From NCBI GenBank assembly GCA_030418115.1, contig JAUHQD010000007.1, forward strand, positions 147,267 through 211,266: a stretch of 64,000 nucleotides of DNA. The letters run 5' to 3'. The position numbers were made by a program, and so were the translations under genes. Positions within the stretch are counted from its first letter, which is position 1. The number at the start of each line of letters is the position of its first letter. This document shows positions 17,148-24,402 of the stretch, piece by piece. The notes beneath the pieces were generated by a model. The model worked only from the letters and a program-made list of their open reading frames with translations, was not told where the DNA came from and did no database searches. The DNA comes from Alteromonadaceae bacterium BrNp21-10. Lineage in GTDB: Bacteria > Pseudomonadota > Gammaproteobacteria > Enterobacterales > Alteromonadaceae.

Positions 17148-17161
17148 TAGAGCATTTTAAT

Positions 17162-18178
17162 TTGTCAAAATCAGGTATTAAACAAGTCGCCGCATTGTGT
17201 GGTGTATCACCCGCCACGGTCTCGCGGACCTTAAGTAATCCTGATATCGTATCCGAAAAGACCCGCGATAAAGTACTTAAAGCTGTTGAATTATGTGGGT
17301 ACACACCTAATCGTTTTGGTGCTAGTTTACGCACACAAAAAAGTGGCAATATCGTGGTGATTATTCCTGATATTACCAATTCGGTGAATGCTGGCATTAT
17401 TCGTTCCATCGAAAATGCAGCTGCCAAGGTCGGTTATTCAGTACTACTTGGCGATACTCAGCGTGACCCTGAAAAAGTAAAACACTATGCTGCCATGGTA
17501 CGTTCTGGGCAAGTGGATGGCATCTTATTGTTCTCCCATCAATTTCCATTTGATTTAAAAGAAGATTCGAGTTTGCTCCATCATCTCCCGCCGATGGTGA
17601 ACTCTTGCGAGCCATTAGCTCTCGACAATATTTGTAAGGTAATGATTAATAATACCGCGGCCGCCAAAATGGCGGTAAATCATTTGCTTGATTTGGGGCA
17701 TCGACGAATTGGTGCCATCACTGGTAATATGGATGCACCTAGCTCGCAAGAGCGATTAGCGGGTTATACTCAGGCTCTACAAGAAGCGGGTATTGAATTT
17801 TCAGTAGAGCTTGTGGTTGATGGCAATTATCAAATTGAATCAGGAAAGCTGGGTGCGACAAAGTTGTTAGCATTGCATAATAGGCCAACGGCAATATTCT
17901 GTTTTAGCGATAACATTGCCGTGGGTGCCTATAGTGCGTTGTATGAAGCTAAAATTGAAGTGCCGCAGCAAATGTCGATTGTGGGCTTTGATGATACGGA
18001 ATTTTCTGGTTACCTCAACCCGCCATTAACTACTGTCCATCAGCCTCTTATAGAGATTGGCCAACAATGTATGCGTTTATTGTTGGCGCAATTAAACGCT
18101 AAGCCGATCAGCAATAAATATGTGGAATTACCGGTACAACTTATAATCAGAAATAGTACCGCCAAAATTAGTCATTAA
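17162..18178 (+). CDS. LacI-family transcriptional regulator
   Basis: 338 residues from the TTG at 17162 (LSKSGIKQVAALCGVSPATV); an ATG frame at 17075 would add 29 residues before the helix-turn-helix and would swallow the operator-like site, so I reject it. HTH: IKQVAALCGVSPATVSRTLS, then hinge VELCGYTPNRFGASLRTQ. The periplasmic-binding-like effector domain has VVIIPDITNSVNAGIIRSIE, LGDTQRDPEKVKHYAAMV, DLGHRRIGAITG and IVGFDDTEFSGYLNPPLTTV, close to the CytR/PurR group. No sugar or nucleoside operon adjoins it, so its regulon is elsewhere and the effector is unknown. Convergent with the dienelactone hydrolase gene. Confidence 0.9.
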   Translation: MSKSGIKQVAALCGVSPATVSRTLSNPDIVSEKTRDKVLKAVELCGYTPNRFGASLRTQKSGNIVVIIPDITNSVNAGIIRSIENAAAKVGYSVLLGDTQRDPEKVKHYAAMVRSGQVDGILLFSHQFPFDLKEDSSLLHHLPPMVNSCEPLALDNICKVMINNTAAAKMAVNHLLDLGHRRIGAITGNMDAPSSQERLAGYTQALQEAGIEFSVELVVDGNYQIESGKLGATKLLALHNRPTAIFCFSDNIAVGAYSALYEAKIEVPQQMSIVGFDDTEFSGYLNPPLTTVHQPLIEIGQQCMRLLLAQLNAKPISNKYVELPVQLIIRNSTAKISH

Positions 18179-18210
18179 GAATTTCTTAAGAGCGCCCGAA
18201 TAACCCAAGC

Positions 18211-19098
18211 TTATCCCGTTAAATACTGTTTAAAGAAATCCACGGTTCGTTGCCAGGCCAATTCGGCATGAGGTTTGTCGTAGCGGGACGTTGAATCGTT
18301 GTGGAATCCATGGTGAGCACCGGCATAGGTAAAGGCTTGATAATTGGCATTATGAGCTTTGAGGGCTTTTTCGTAATCTGGCCATTGGCCATTCACTCGT
18401 TCATCCCGTTCACCCATTTGCACCATTAATGGCGCCTTAATATTTTTAACAAGGGCTAAATCCGGCGCCGAACCATAAAACGGTACCCCCGCATTAATCA
18501 CCTCTGCGTGCTCCGTGATCAGTTTATTTACCATACCACCACCAAAACAAAAGCCAACCGCACCGACTTTGCCGTTACCCTGTGGGAATGTTTTTAAAAA
18601 GTCTGCTGCGGCAAAAAAGTCTTGGGCAAGTTTGTCTCTGTCCATACTGCGTTGCATGGCTTTACCTTCTTCATCATTACCGGGATAGCCACCGAGTGGA
18701 AATAATCCGTCCGGTGCGAAGGCGATAAACCCTTGTTTAGCCAAGCGCCGTGCGACATCTTTGACATAGGGATTTAATCCACGATTTTCATGGATCACTA
18801 ATACACAGGGAAGCTTGCTTTCTGTTTTTGTAGGGGTGACTAAATATCCACGGCCCTGACCATGGCCATTAGGTGAGTCAAAAAGGCTGAAGCTGGCTTT
18901 GATATCAGGATCATTAAATGACACCTGTTCTGCCAATGCATAATTTGGCATTAGGCCTTCTAGCAAAAATGAGGTCGTAACGGCGCCGATTGCCAGCTTA
19001 CTGATACCTCGCATAAAGTCACGGCGTTCAATTAAACCGTGGGCAAATTGATCATAAAGGGTATAGGCTTGCTCGGGGATAATGGGCTTATTAGTCAT
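18211..19098 (-). CDS. Dienelactone hydrolase family protein, exported
   Basis: 295-residue alpha/beta hydrolase. Residues 20-58 hold a twin-arginine-like leader (ERRDFMRGISKLAIGAVTTS), so periplasmic location is likely. The family's Glu is in VIHENRGLNPYV and the nucleophile Cys in VGAVGFCFGGGM; the acid and base are in MQMGERDERVN and GAHHGFHND. Carboxymethylenebutenolidase relatives cleave dienelactones, but exported versions in gammaproteobacteria have no proven substrate. Transcribed alone, divergent from msrP. Confidence 0.88.
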   Translation of the reverse strand: MTNKPIIPEQAYTLYDQFAHGLIERRDFMRGISKLAIGAVTTSFLLEGLMPNYALAEQVSFNDPDIKASFSLFDSPNGHGQGRGYLVTPTKTESKLPCVLVIHENRGLNPYVKDVARRLAKQGFIAFAPDGLFPLGGYPGNDEEGKAMQRSMDRDKLAQDFFAAADFLKTFPQGNGKVGAVGFCFGGGMVNKLITEHAEVINAGVPFYGSAPDLALVKNIKAPLMVQMGERDERVNGQWPDYEKALKAHNANYQAFTYAGAHHGFHNDSTSRYDKPHAELAWQRTVDFFKQYLTG

Positions 19099-19262
19099 TG
19101 GGTTTCATCCTGTTTGAACGTTGCACTGCCAGTAGTGTAGTCTACAAAGGTAACTACAAGGGCTATCATCAATTATCACATTTGTATCACAAGTGAAATA
19201 TCTGTGAACGTCATGCTGTCTATCAATATAGGTTTATTCAACAATACTGTGGGTTGTACAAA

Positions 19263-20267
19263 ATGTTAATCAAAATAGCAGCAAAAAATGCGTTATCGGA
19301 GAATGATGTTACTGATGAGTCGGTGTACATGGATCGTCGCTCGCTATTAACTCGCATGGGTTTTTTAGGGGCAGGGGCCCTGCTTAGCACACCATCCCAA
19401 GCAGGTATTTTTGATTTATTTGGCGGTGAAGAGCCAGAAGAAGTGGCGTTAGCCAAATTACAATATCAAGCCGCCGCTGCTGACCCACAAACATTGACCC
19501 CAGAAAACAAAGTCATCAGCCACAATAACTTTTATGAATTTGGCACTAAGAAAACTCAACCTCAGCAAATGGCCCGTGGTTTTGTTACCGACCCCTGGCA
19601 GCTTACTGTCAACGGTATGGTCAATAAACCACTGACATTAGATTATCAACAGCTGCATAAGCGTTTACCGTTGCAAGAACGTATTTATCGCCTGCGTTGT
19701 GTAGAAGCATGGTCGATGGTTATTCCTTGGGTGGGCTTTCCGTTAGCGGATTTAATTAGACAAGCTGACCCCACCTCAAAAGCCAAATATGTAGCGTTTA
19801 AAACCTTATATGATCCTGAACAAATGCCGGGGCAAAGTAGCCGCTTTATGGGGGGGGGAATTGATTATCCTTATGTTGAAGGTTTGCGTATCGACGAAGC
19901 CATGAATCCCTTAGCGTTTCTAGCTGTGGGTTTGTATGGCAAAGCGTTACCAGGGCAAAATGGCGCACCTATTCGTTTAATAGTGCCATGGAAGTACGGT
20001 TTCAAAAGTATTAAGTCTATTGTTGCTATTGAGTTAACGGATAAACAACCACCTACCACCTGGAATATTCTGGCGCCCGATGAATATGGTTTTTATGCTA
20101 ACGTTAATCCGGCGGTGGATCATCCGCGTTGGAGTCAGGCTAGCGAACGGCGTATTACCACCGGTGGTTTACTCGCCGATAATCGCATCGCGACGCTACC
20201 CTTTAATGGTTACGCTGATGAAGTCGCGCATCTATATAAAAATATGGATCTAAGAAAGCATTTTTAG
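19263..20267 (+). CDS. msrP: Protein-methionine-sulfoxide reductase catalytic subunit MsrP
   Basis: Periplasmic molybdopterin enzyme (YedY) that reduces oxidised methionine in envelope proteins, receiving electrons from MsrQ. ATG at 19263, with [18 protein letters not shown] giving a Tat signal ([17 protein letters not shown]). The molybdenum-ligating Cys is in [15 protein letters not shown] (near residue 146). Other family blocks: [44 protein letters not shown] and [15 protein letters not shown]. About 334 residues, normal size. Followed by msrQ as an operon. Confidence 0.95.
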   Translation: MLIKIAAKNALSENDVTDESVYMDRRSLLTRMGFLGAGALLSTPSQAGIFDLFGGEEPEEVALAKLQYQAAAADPQTLTPENKVISHNNFYEFGTKKTQPQQMARGFVTDPWQLTVNGMVNKPLTLDYQQLHKRLPLQERIYRLRCVEAWSMVIPWVGFPLADLIRQADPTSKAKYVAFKTLYDPEQMPGQSSRFMGGGIDYPYVEGLRIDEAMNPLAFLAVGLYGKALPGQNGAPIRLIVPWKYGFKSIKSIVAIELTDKQPPTTWNILAPDEYGFYANVNPAVDHPRWSQASERRITTGGLLADNRIATLPFNGYADEVAHLYKNMDLRKHF

Positions 20268-20295
20268 ATCCCATTACTGTTGTTAGGGAATAGTT

Positions 20296-20943
20296 ATCAA
20301 GCCAGCACTTCGCGTAACCTTGCTGAAAGTCATTATTCATTTGTGTGCCTTATGGCCACTGGTTTGGCTTTACACACAAGCCTTTAATGACGGTTTAGGT
20401 GCCGACCCAGTAAAGTATGTGATCCACTTTACCGGTATTGGTGCGTTGAATATTTTATTGATTACATTGTGCATCTCGCCGATTGCCAAATATTTTCGCC
20501 AAGGTTATTTGCTTAATGTAAGGCGCTTACTGGGGCTGTATGTGTTTTTCTATGCCTGCCTGCATCTAACTAATTTTATTGTTTTTGACCTACAGTTCGA
20601 TTGGCCGTTGTTATGGGGCGAAATCATCGAAAGACCCTATATCACCGTGGGTATGGCGGCATTATTACTGTTATTGGCGTTATCCGTGACTTCACCGATG
20701 GCGATAAGAAAGCGCATGGGGGCAAACTGGCAAAAGCTACATAATTGGATTTACCTTGTGGTGTTACTGGTTTGCACGCATTTTATCTGGTCAGTAAAAT
20801 CCGATATCACCGAGCCGTTAATCTACTTTGCCATGGCCTTTGTGTTGTTGTGGTTTAGAAAAGATAAAGCATGGCGTTTTATAAAATTCTTTGGTAAGCA
20901 TCGTAAGCCCCAAAACGGTATCAAAACCACTCCAAAAAGCTAA
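20296..20943 (+). CDS. msrQ: Haem-binding membrane subunit MsrQ
   Basis: Inner-membrane b-type haem protein of the ferric reductase-like family that passes electrons to MsrP. About six membrane segments; conserved FNDGLGADPVKYVIHFTG, LLNVRRLLGLYVFFYACLHL, WQKLHNWIYLVVLLVCTHFI with haem-ligand histidines. The start is unusual. The only standard start codon before the first helix is TTG at 20320, with no ribosome-binding site and about 8 residues short of E. coli MsrQ. An AGGGAA site (20286-20291) sits 4 nt before an in-frame ATC at 20296, which would give the family-length N-terminus (xKPALRVTLLKVIIHL). I list 20296; 20320 is the conservative alternative. Confidence 0.85.
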   Translation: MKPALRVTLLKVIIHLCALWPLVWLYTQAFNDGLGADPVKYVIHFTGIGALNILLITLCISPIAKYFRQGYLLNVRRLLGLYVFFYACLHLTNFIVFDLQFDWPLLWGEIIERPYITVGMAALLLLLALSVTSPMAIRKRMGANWQKLHNWIYLVVLLVCTHFIWSVKSDITEPLIYFAMAFVLLWFRKDKAWRFIKFFGKHRKPQNGIKTTPKS

Positions 20944-20968
20944 TTACTGACCTTTCTCACCAGATTAT

Positions 20969-20984
20969 TGTGACATTTGTCACT
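20969..20984. promoter_or_regulatory. Candidate CRP-type site
   Basis: TGTGACATTTGTCACT matches TGTGA-N6-TCACA in 9 of 10 fixed positions, 60 nt upstream of the periplasmic hydrolase start and 26 nt after the msrQ stop. Could equally be a short hairpin. Confidence 0.4.
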
Positions 20985-21044
20985 AGTGCCCTATTGCCCC
21001 TGTGGGTAGGCTATTCCTAACGAATAAATACATTAGGAATACCG

Positions 21045-22085
21045 ATGAAAACACCAATCAAAAAATTATCACTGCTAGTATTTGTTTTAGGCTGGGTGTT
21101 AGTTGGTCAAGTTGCCAAAGCCACCGAAACCAATACGCCAGCCTCTAACAATGTAAAAGTCGCGGTTATCGATTTGTTTGATGATTCCCGCCAACGACCG
21201 GTTAAAATATTGCTGTGGTACCCCGCAAACGCGCAATGCGAAAAAGCCGCAATCTGCTTAGCTAAAAACACCAATCCACAACAAACCGCGGTTATTTCTC
21301 ATGGTGCTATGGGCTCTGCTAAGGAATATAACTGGCTTGGCTACGCGCTGGCCTCTCAAGGCATTGTTACTGTCGGGGTAAATCACTTTGGCGAGTCTTG
21401 GATCTACGGCCCAGATAAGGTTGACCCCAGCGCGGCACTGCGCTTTAACTTACGCCCACAGGATATTAGCTTTGTGCTCAATCAGCTGAGCGAGAATAAA
21501 ATCGATGCTAACAGCCAAGGGCGTATTTTTGACAAGCCCCTCAATTGGCAAAATGTGACGGCCATTGGCCATTCATCTGGTGGTGCTAGCGTGCTGAGCT
21601 TAGCCGGTGCTGAATTTGATTTTGCACAAGCACAACCTTATTGCGCCACTGATGCCGCCAAAGCAGATAAAAGTTGTGCTTATTTGGCTTTTTTAAAACC
21701 GTCTAGCCAATTACCTGCGCCAACCGCGCCTTTTACCGATAAGCGGATTAAACGGGTTATCACCATGGATCCAGCGTTGGGGCATGTCGTTACCCAAAAG
21801 AGTTTAAATAACATCAAGGTGCCAGTGTTGGTAATTGGTTCAAAGCGCAACGATTTTTTGCCTTTTGCTACCCACGCTGGTTTTTATGCTGATCATATCC
21901 GCACTGCTAAACGCCAAGTGCTAGACAATGGCGAAGGGCATTTTGTTTATCTGGATAAATGTGTTCATGCCTATGATGCCTTGGGTGTTCCCTTATGCAA
22001 GGACGCCGAAGGGGTGGATAGGGACGGTGTGCACAAAGGTCTTTATCCAGTCATATTTGGTTTTATTTATAGCACTGCTAATTAA
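21045..22085 (+). CDS. Periplasmic alpha/beta hydrolase (dienelactone hydrolase/PAF-acetylhydrolase-like)
   Basis: 346 residues with an N-terminal signal peptide (LSLLVFVLGWVLVGQVAKA). The nucleophile elbow is AIGHSSGGASVLSL (Ser near residue 178); the strand-end Asp may lie in VITMDPALGH and the His in GEGHFVYLDK. HGAMGSAKEYNWLGYALASQ is the oxyanion-side loop typical of this lipase-like family. Several cysteines (ANAQCEKAAICL, QPYCATDAAKADKSC) suggest disulfides. A possible CRP site lies upstream. Substrate unknown; short-chain esters are a reasonable guess. Confidence 0.85.
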   Translation: MKTPIKKLSLLVFVLGWVLVGQVAKATETNTPASNNVKVAVIDLFDDSRQRPVKILLWYPANAQCEKAAICLAKNTNPQQTAVISHGAMGSAKEYNWLGYALASQGIVTVGVNHFGESWIYGPDKVDPSAALRFNLRPQDISFVLNQLSENKIDANSQGRIFDKPLNWQNVTAIGHSSGGASVLSLAGAEFDFAQAQPYCATDAAKADKSCAYLAFLKPSSQLPAPTAPFTDKRIKRVITMDPALGHVVTQKSLNNIKVPVLVIGSKRNDFLPFATHAGFYADHIRTAKRQVLDNGEGHFVYLDKCVHAYDALGVPLCKDAEGVDRDGVHKGLYPVIFGFIYSTAN

Positions 22086-22157
22086 ACTGCTCCAAGAACT
22101 TCGAATATTTTGGGGATTAATTCCCTGCTAATAATTAGAAATGCAATACCCAGTAAA

Positions 22158-22189
22158 AAACGTTTAGACGTCTAGACGTAAAGATGTTG
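22158..22189. promoter_or_regulatory. MetJ operator: four phased met boxes
   Basis: Four consecutive 8-bp units AAACGTTT, AGACGTCT, AGACGTAA, AGATGTTG, matching AGACGTCT at 6, 8, 6 and 5 of 8 positions, 67 nt upstream of metA. MetJ with S-adenosylmethionine binds such tandem arrays cooperatively, so metA should be repressed when methionine is plentiful. Confidence 0.9.
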
Positions 22190-22256
22190 ATTTTCTACTA
22201 AGTGATTGGCAAGATAGCCTCCTGTATTATTCATTACCTATTTCGTAGGAGTCACT

Positions 22257-23174
22257 ATGCCCATTCGCATTCCCGGTGAGTTGCCAGCCTTAGGCGTATT
22301 AAGCGAAGAAAATATCTTTGTGATGGATACCGATCGCGCGATTAATCAGGATATTCGCCCCATGGAAGTGGGGATCCTGAATTTAATGCCGAACAAAATT
22401 GAGACTGAAGTGCAGATCCTGCGCTTGTTATCCAATACCCCATTACAAATTAATATTGATTTGATCCGCATTGGTGAACAGTCCCATCGTAATACTCCAG
22501 AGTCGCATATGAATAACTTCTATCGCCACTTTGATGACATTGTCGATAAAAAATACGATGGCCTTATTGTTACCGGTGCTCCTTTGGCATTGCTTGCCTA
22601 TGAAGATGTGAAGTACTGGGACAAAATGCAGGAAGTCATGACCTGGGCCAAGCGCAATGTGCAATCCACTATGTTCCTATGTTGGGCCGCTCATGCAGCG
22701 ATTTATCATTTCTATGGTATTAATCGCAAGCTACGCGACAGCAAGTTGTGTGGTGTTTTTCCCCATGATGTAAATTTTCAGCATGATGAATTGATGCGTG
22801 GATTTGATCCGGTGTTTTATGCACCGCAATCCCGTTATGGTGAGATTGGTTTAGATGATTATCGCTCCATTGCTGGGCTCAATGTGTTGGCCAGTTCGGA
22901 AACCACCGGTGCACATATCGTCGCTTCGGAAGATAAACGCTTAGTGTTTATTACCGGCCATCCTGAATACGATGCAGATACCTTAGATCAAGAATATCAA
23001 CGCGATGTGAAGGCGGGGTTGAATCCAAGTTTACCGGAAAATTACTATCCGAATAACGACCCAAGCCAGCCGCCTGTGGTAAACTGGCGCTCACATGGCA
23101 CCTTGCTATATACCAATTGGTTGAATTATTACGTGTATCAGACCACCCCATACGATTTGTCTGAACTCAGTTAG
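22257..23174 (+). CDS. metA: Homoserine O-succinyltransferase
   Basis: First committed step of methionine synthesis: activates homoserine by acyl transfer. 305 residues, standard for MetA. Catalytic Cys142 (STMFLCWAAHAA), His235 and Glu237 (FITGHPEYDADT) are at the same numbering as in E. coli MetA. Position 111, which sets acyl choice (Gly for succinyl, Glu for acetyl in characterised enzymes), is Ala here (TGAPLALLAYED); a small residue favours succinyl-CoA. Under a four-box MetJ operator and upstream of the two metH genes, separated from them by an inverted-repeat element. Confidence 0.95.
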   Translation: MPIRIPGELPALGVLSEENIFVMDTDRAINQDIRPMEVGILNLMPNKIETEVQILRLLSNTPLQINIDLIRIGEQSHRNTPESHMNNFYRHFDDIVDKKYDGLIVTGAPLALLAYEDVKYWDKMQEVMTWAKRNVQSTMFLCWAAHAAIYHFYGINRKLRDSKLCGVFPHDVNFQHDELMRGFDPVFYAPQSRYGEIGLDDYRSIAGLNVLASSETTGAHIVASEDKRLVFITGHPEYDADTLDQEYQRDVKAGLNPSLPENYYPNNDPSQPPVVNWRSHGTLLYTNWLNYYVYQTTPYDLSELS

Positions 23175-23187
23175 GTTTACGTTTAAA

Positions 23188-23301
23188 TGGGGTCAGCGTA
23201 AAAATAACGTTAGTAAATTAAATCATAGATAGCAGAACAGTATTTGGAAGTGCGCGGTAGCGGTTCAATTAGAAAGCGGAGTTAATTTTACTCTGACCCC
23301 A
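23188..23301. repeat. 114-bp non-autonomous inverted-repeat element (REP/MITE-like)
   Basis: The 21-bp ends at 23188-23208 (TGGGGTCAGCGTAAAAAT...) and 23281-23301 are inverted copies matching at 19 of 21 positions. The terminal sequence TGGGGTCAGAGTAAAAT is familiar from REP-like repeats near Y1/REP-associated transposase genes in marine gammaproteobacteria. There is no open frame inside. It occupies most of the metA-metH gap. Confidence 0.7.
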
Positions 23302-23324
23302 ATTAAGCAACTCCAATTAAGCAA
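23299..23324. repeat. 12-bp direct repeat at the right end of the inverted-repeat element
   Basis: CCAATTAAGCAA at 23299-23310 and again at 23313-23324, starting in the last bases of the 114-bp element. No matching copy is seen at the left end, so it is not a simple target-site duplication. Confidence 0.7.
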
Positions 23325-23346
23325 AATAAGTTAACGAGGTTTTCTT

Positions 23347-24390
23347 TTGCAACACTTAACAACATTAGAACAGGCCTTGCGGGATCGGATCCTTATCCTT
23401 GATGGCGCCATGGGCACCATGATCCAGCGGCATAAATTTGAAGAGCAAGATTATCGCGGTGAACGCTTTGCCGATTGGCACACCGATATTAAAGGTAATA
23501 ATGACTTATTGGTGTTGAGTCAACCTGATGTGATCTTCGATATTCACAGCCAATATTTGGAAGCCGGTGCCGACATTATTGAAACCAACACCTTTAATGC
23601 TACGACTATCTCCATGGCCGATTACGAAATGCAATCGCTGGCCAAAGAGATCAATATCGAGGCAGCTAAACTGGCTAAAAAAGCTTGTGAAAAATACAGC
23701 ACGCCAGACAAACCGCGTTTTGTTGCCGGTGTCTTGGGGCCAACCAGTCGTACTGCATCGATTTCACCAGACGTAAATGACCCGGGTTATCGTAATGTGC
23801 ACTTTGATGAATTGGTCGAAGCTTACGTTGAAGCGACTCATGGTTTAATGGATGGTGGCGCTGATATTATTTTGATTGAAACCATTTTCGATACCCTTAA
23901 TGCTAAAGCCGCCGCTTTTGCCGTTGAACAGGTTTTTGATGAACGTCAGCAGCGTTTGCCGGTGATGATCTCCGGTACTATTACCGATGCCTCTGGCCGT
24001 ACGTTGTCGGGGCAAACCACCGAAGCGTTTTATTATTCCATGCGCCACATTCAGCCCATTTCATTTGGTTTAAACTGTGCACTAGGGCCTGATTTATTAC
24101 GCCAATATGTCAAAGAGTTATCCGACGCTGCCGAATGTGCAGTCTCGGCTCACCCCAATGCCGGTTTGCCTAATGAGTTTGGTGAATACGATATGGAAGG
24201 TGAAGAAATGGCCGAGCATATTCAGGAATGGGCAAAGTCCGGTTTACTGAATATTGTCGGCGGTTGTTGTGGTACTACGCCAGAGCATATCAAAGCCATT
24301 GCTGATGCAGTCGCTAATGTGGCACCTCGGGTGCCTGCGAAGCAAGACGTTAAAATGCGTTTATCTGGCCTTGAGCCTTTTGTACATTAA
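23347..24390 (+). CDS. metH: Methionine synthase, homocysteine-binding module as a separate protein
   Basis: 347 residues equal to the first module of cobalamin-dependent MetH: a TIM barrel that binds homocysteine through zinc. Zinc ligands are FGLNCALGP (Cys near 247) and [11 protein letters not shown] (two Cys near 309). N-terminus [20 protein letters not shown] is typical. TTG start at 23347 with CGAGG 7 nt upstream. It ends in a true stop (TAA at 24388), and the rest of MetH begins 12 bp later with its own ribosome-binding site, so this is a two-gene arrangement rather than a frameshift: no frame joins them and both termini fall at the natural linker. The two proteins must act together. 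Confidence 0.92.
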   Translation: MQHLTTLEQALRDRILILDGAMGTMIQRHKFEEQDYRGERFADWHTDIKGNNDLLVLSQPDVIFDIHSQYLEAGADIIETNTFNATTISMADYEMQSLAKEINIEAAKLAKKACEKYSTPDKPRFVAGVLGPTSRTASISPDVNDPGYRNVHFDELVEAYVEATHGLMDGGADIILIETIFDTLNAKAAAFAVEQVFDERQQRLPVMISGTITDASGRTLSGQTTEAFYYSMRHIQPISFGLNCALGPDLLRQYVKELSDAAECAVSAHPNAGLPNEFGEYDMEGEEMAEHIQEWAKSGLLNIVGGCCGTTPEHIKAIADAVANVAPRVPAKQDVKMRLSGLEPFVH

Positions 24391-24402
24391 GGCGGGATTA
24401 TT

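Noticed and set aside
17075..17161. ATG-started 29-residue extension of the LacI-family regulator
   Set aside because: It precedes the helix-turn-helix with a hydrophobic stretch unlike the family and covers the operator-like site; the TTG at 17162 fits better.
19160..19215. TCACA/TGTGA-rich stretch between the dienelactone hydrolase and msrP as a CRP site
   Set aside because: The half-sites do not have the 6-bp spacing or orientation of a CRP palindrome.
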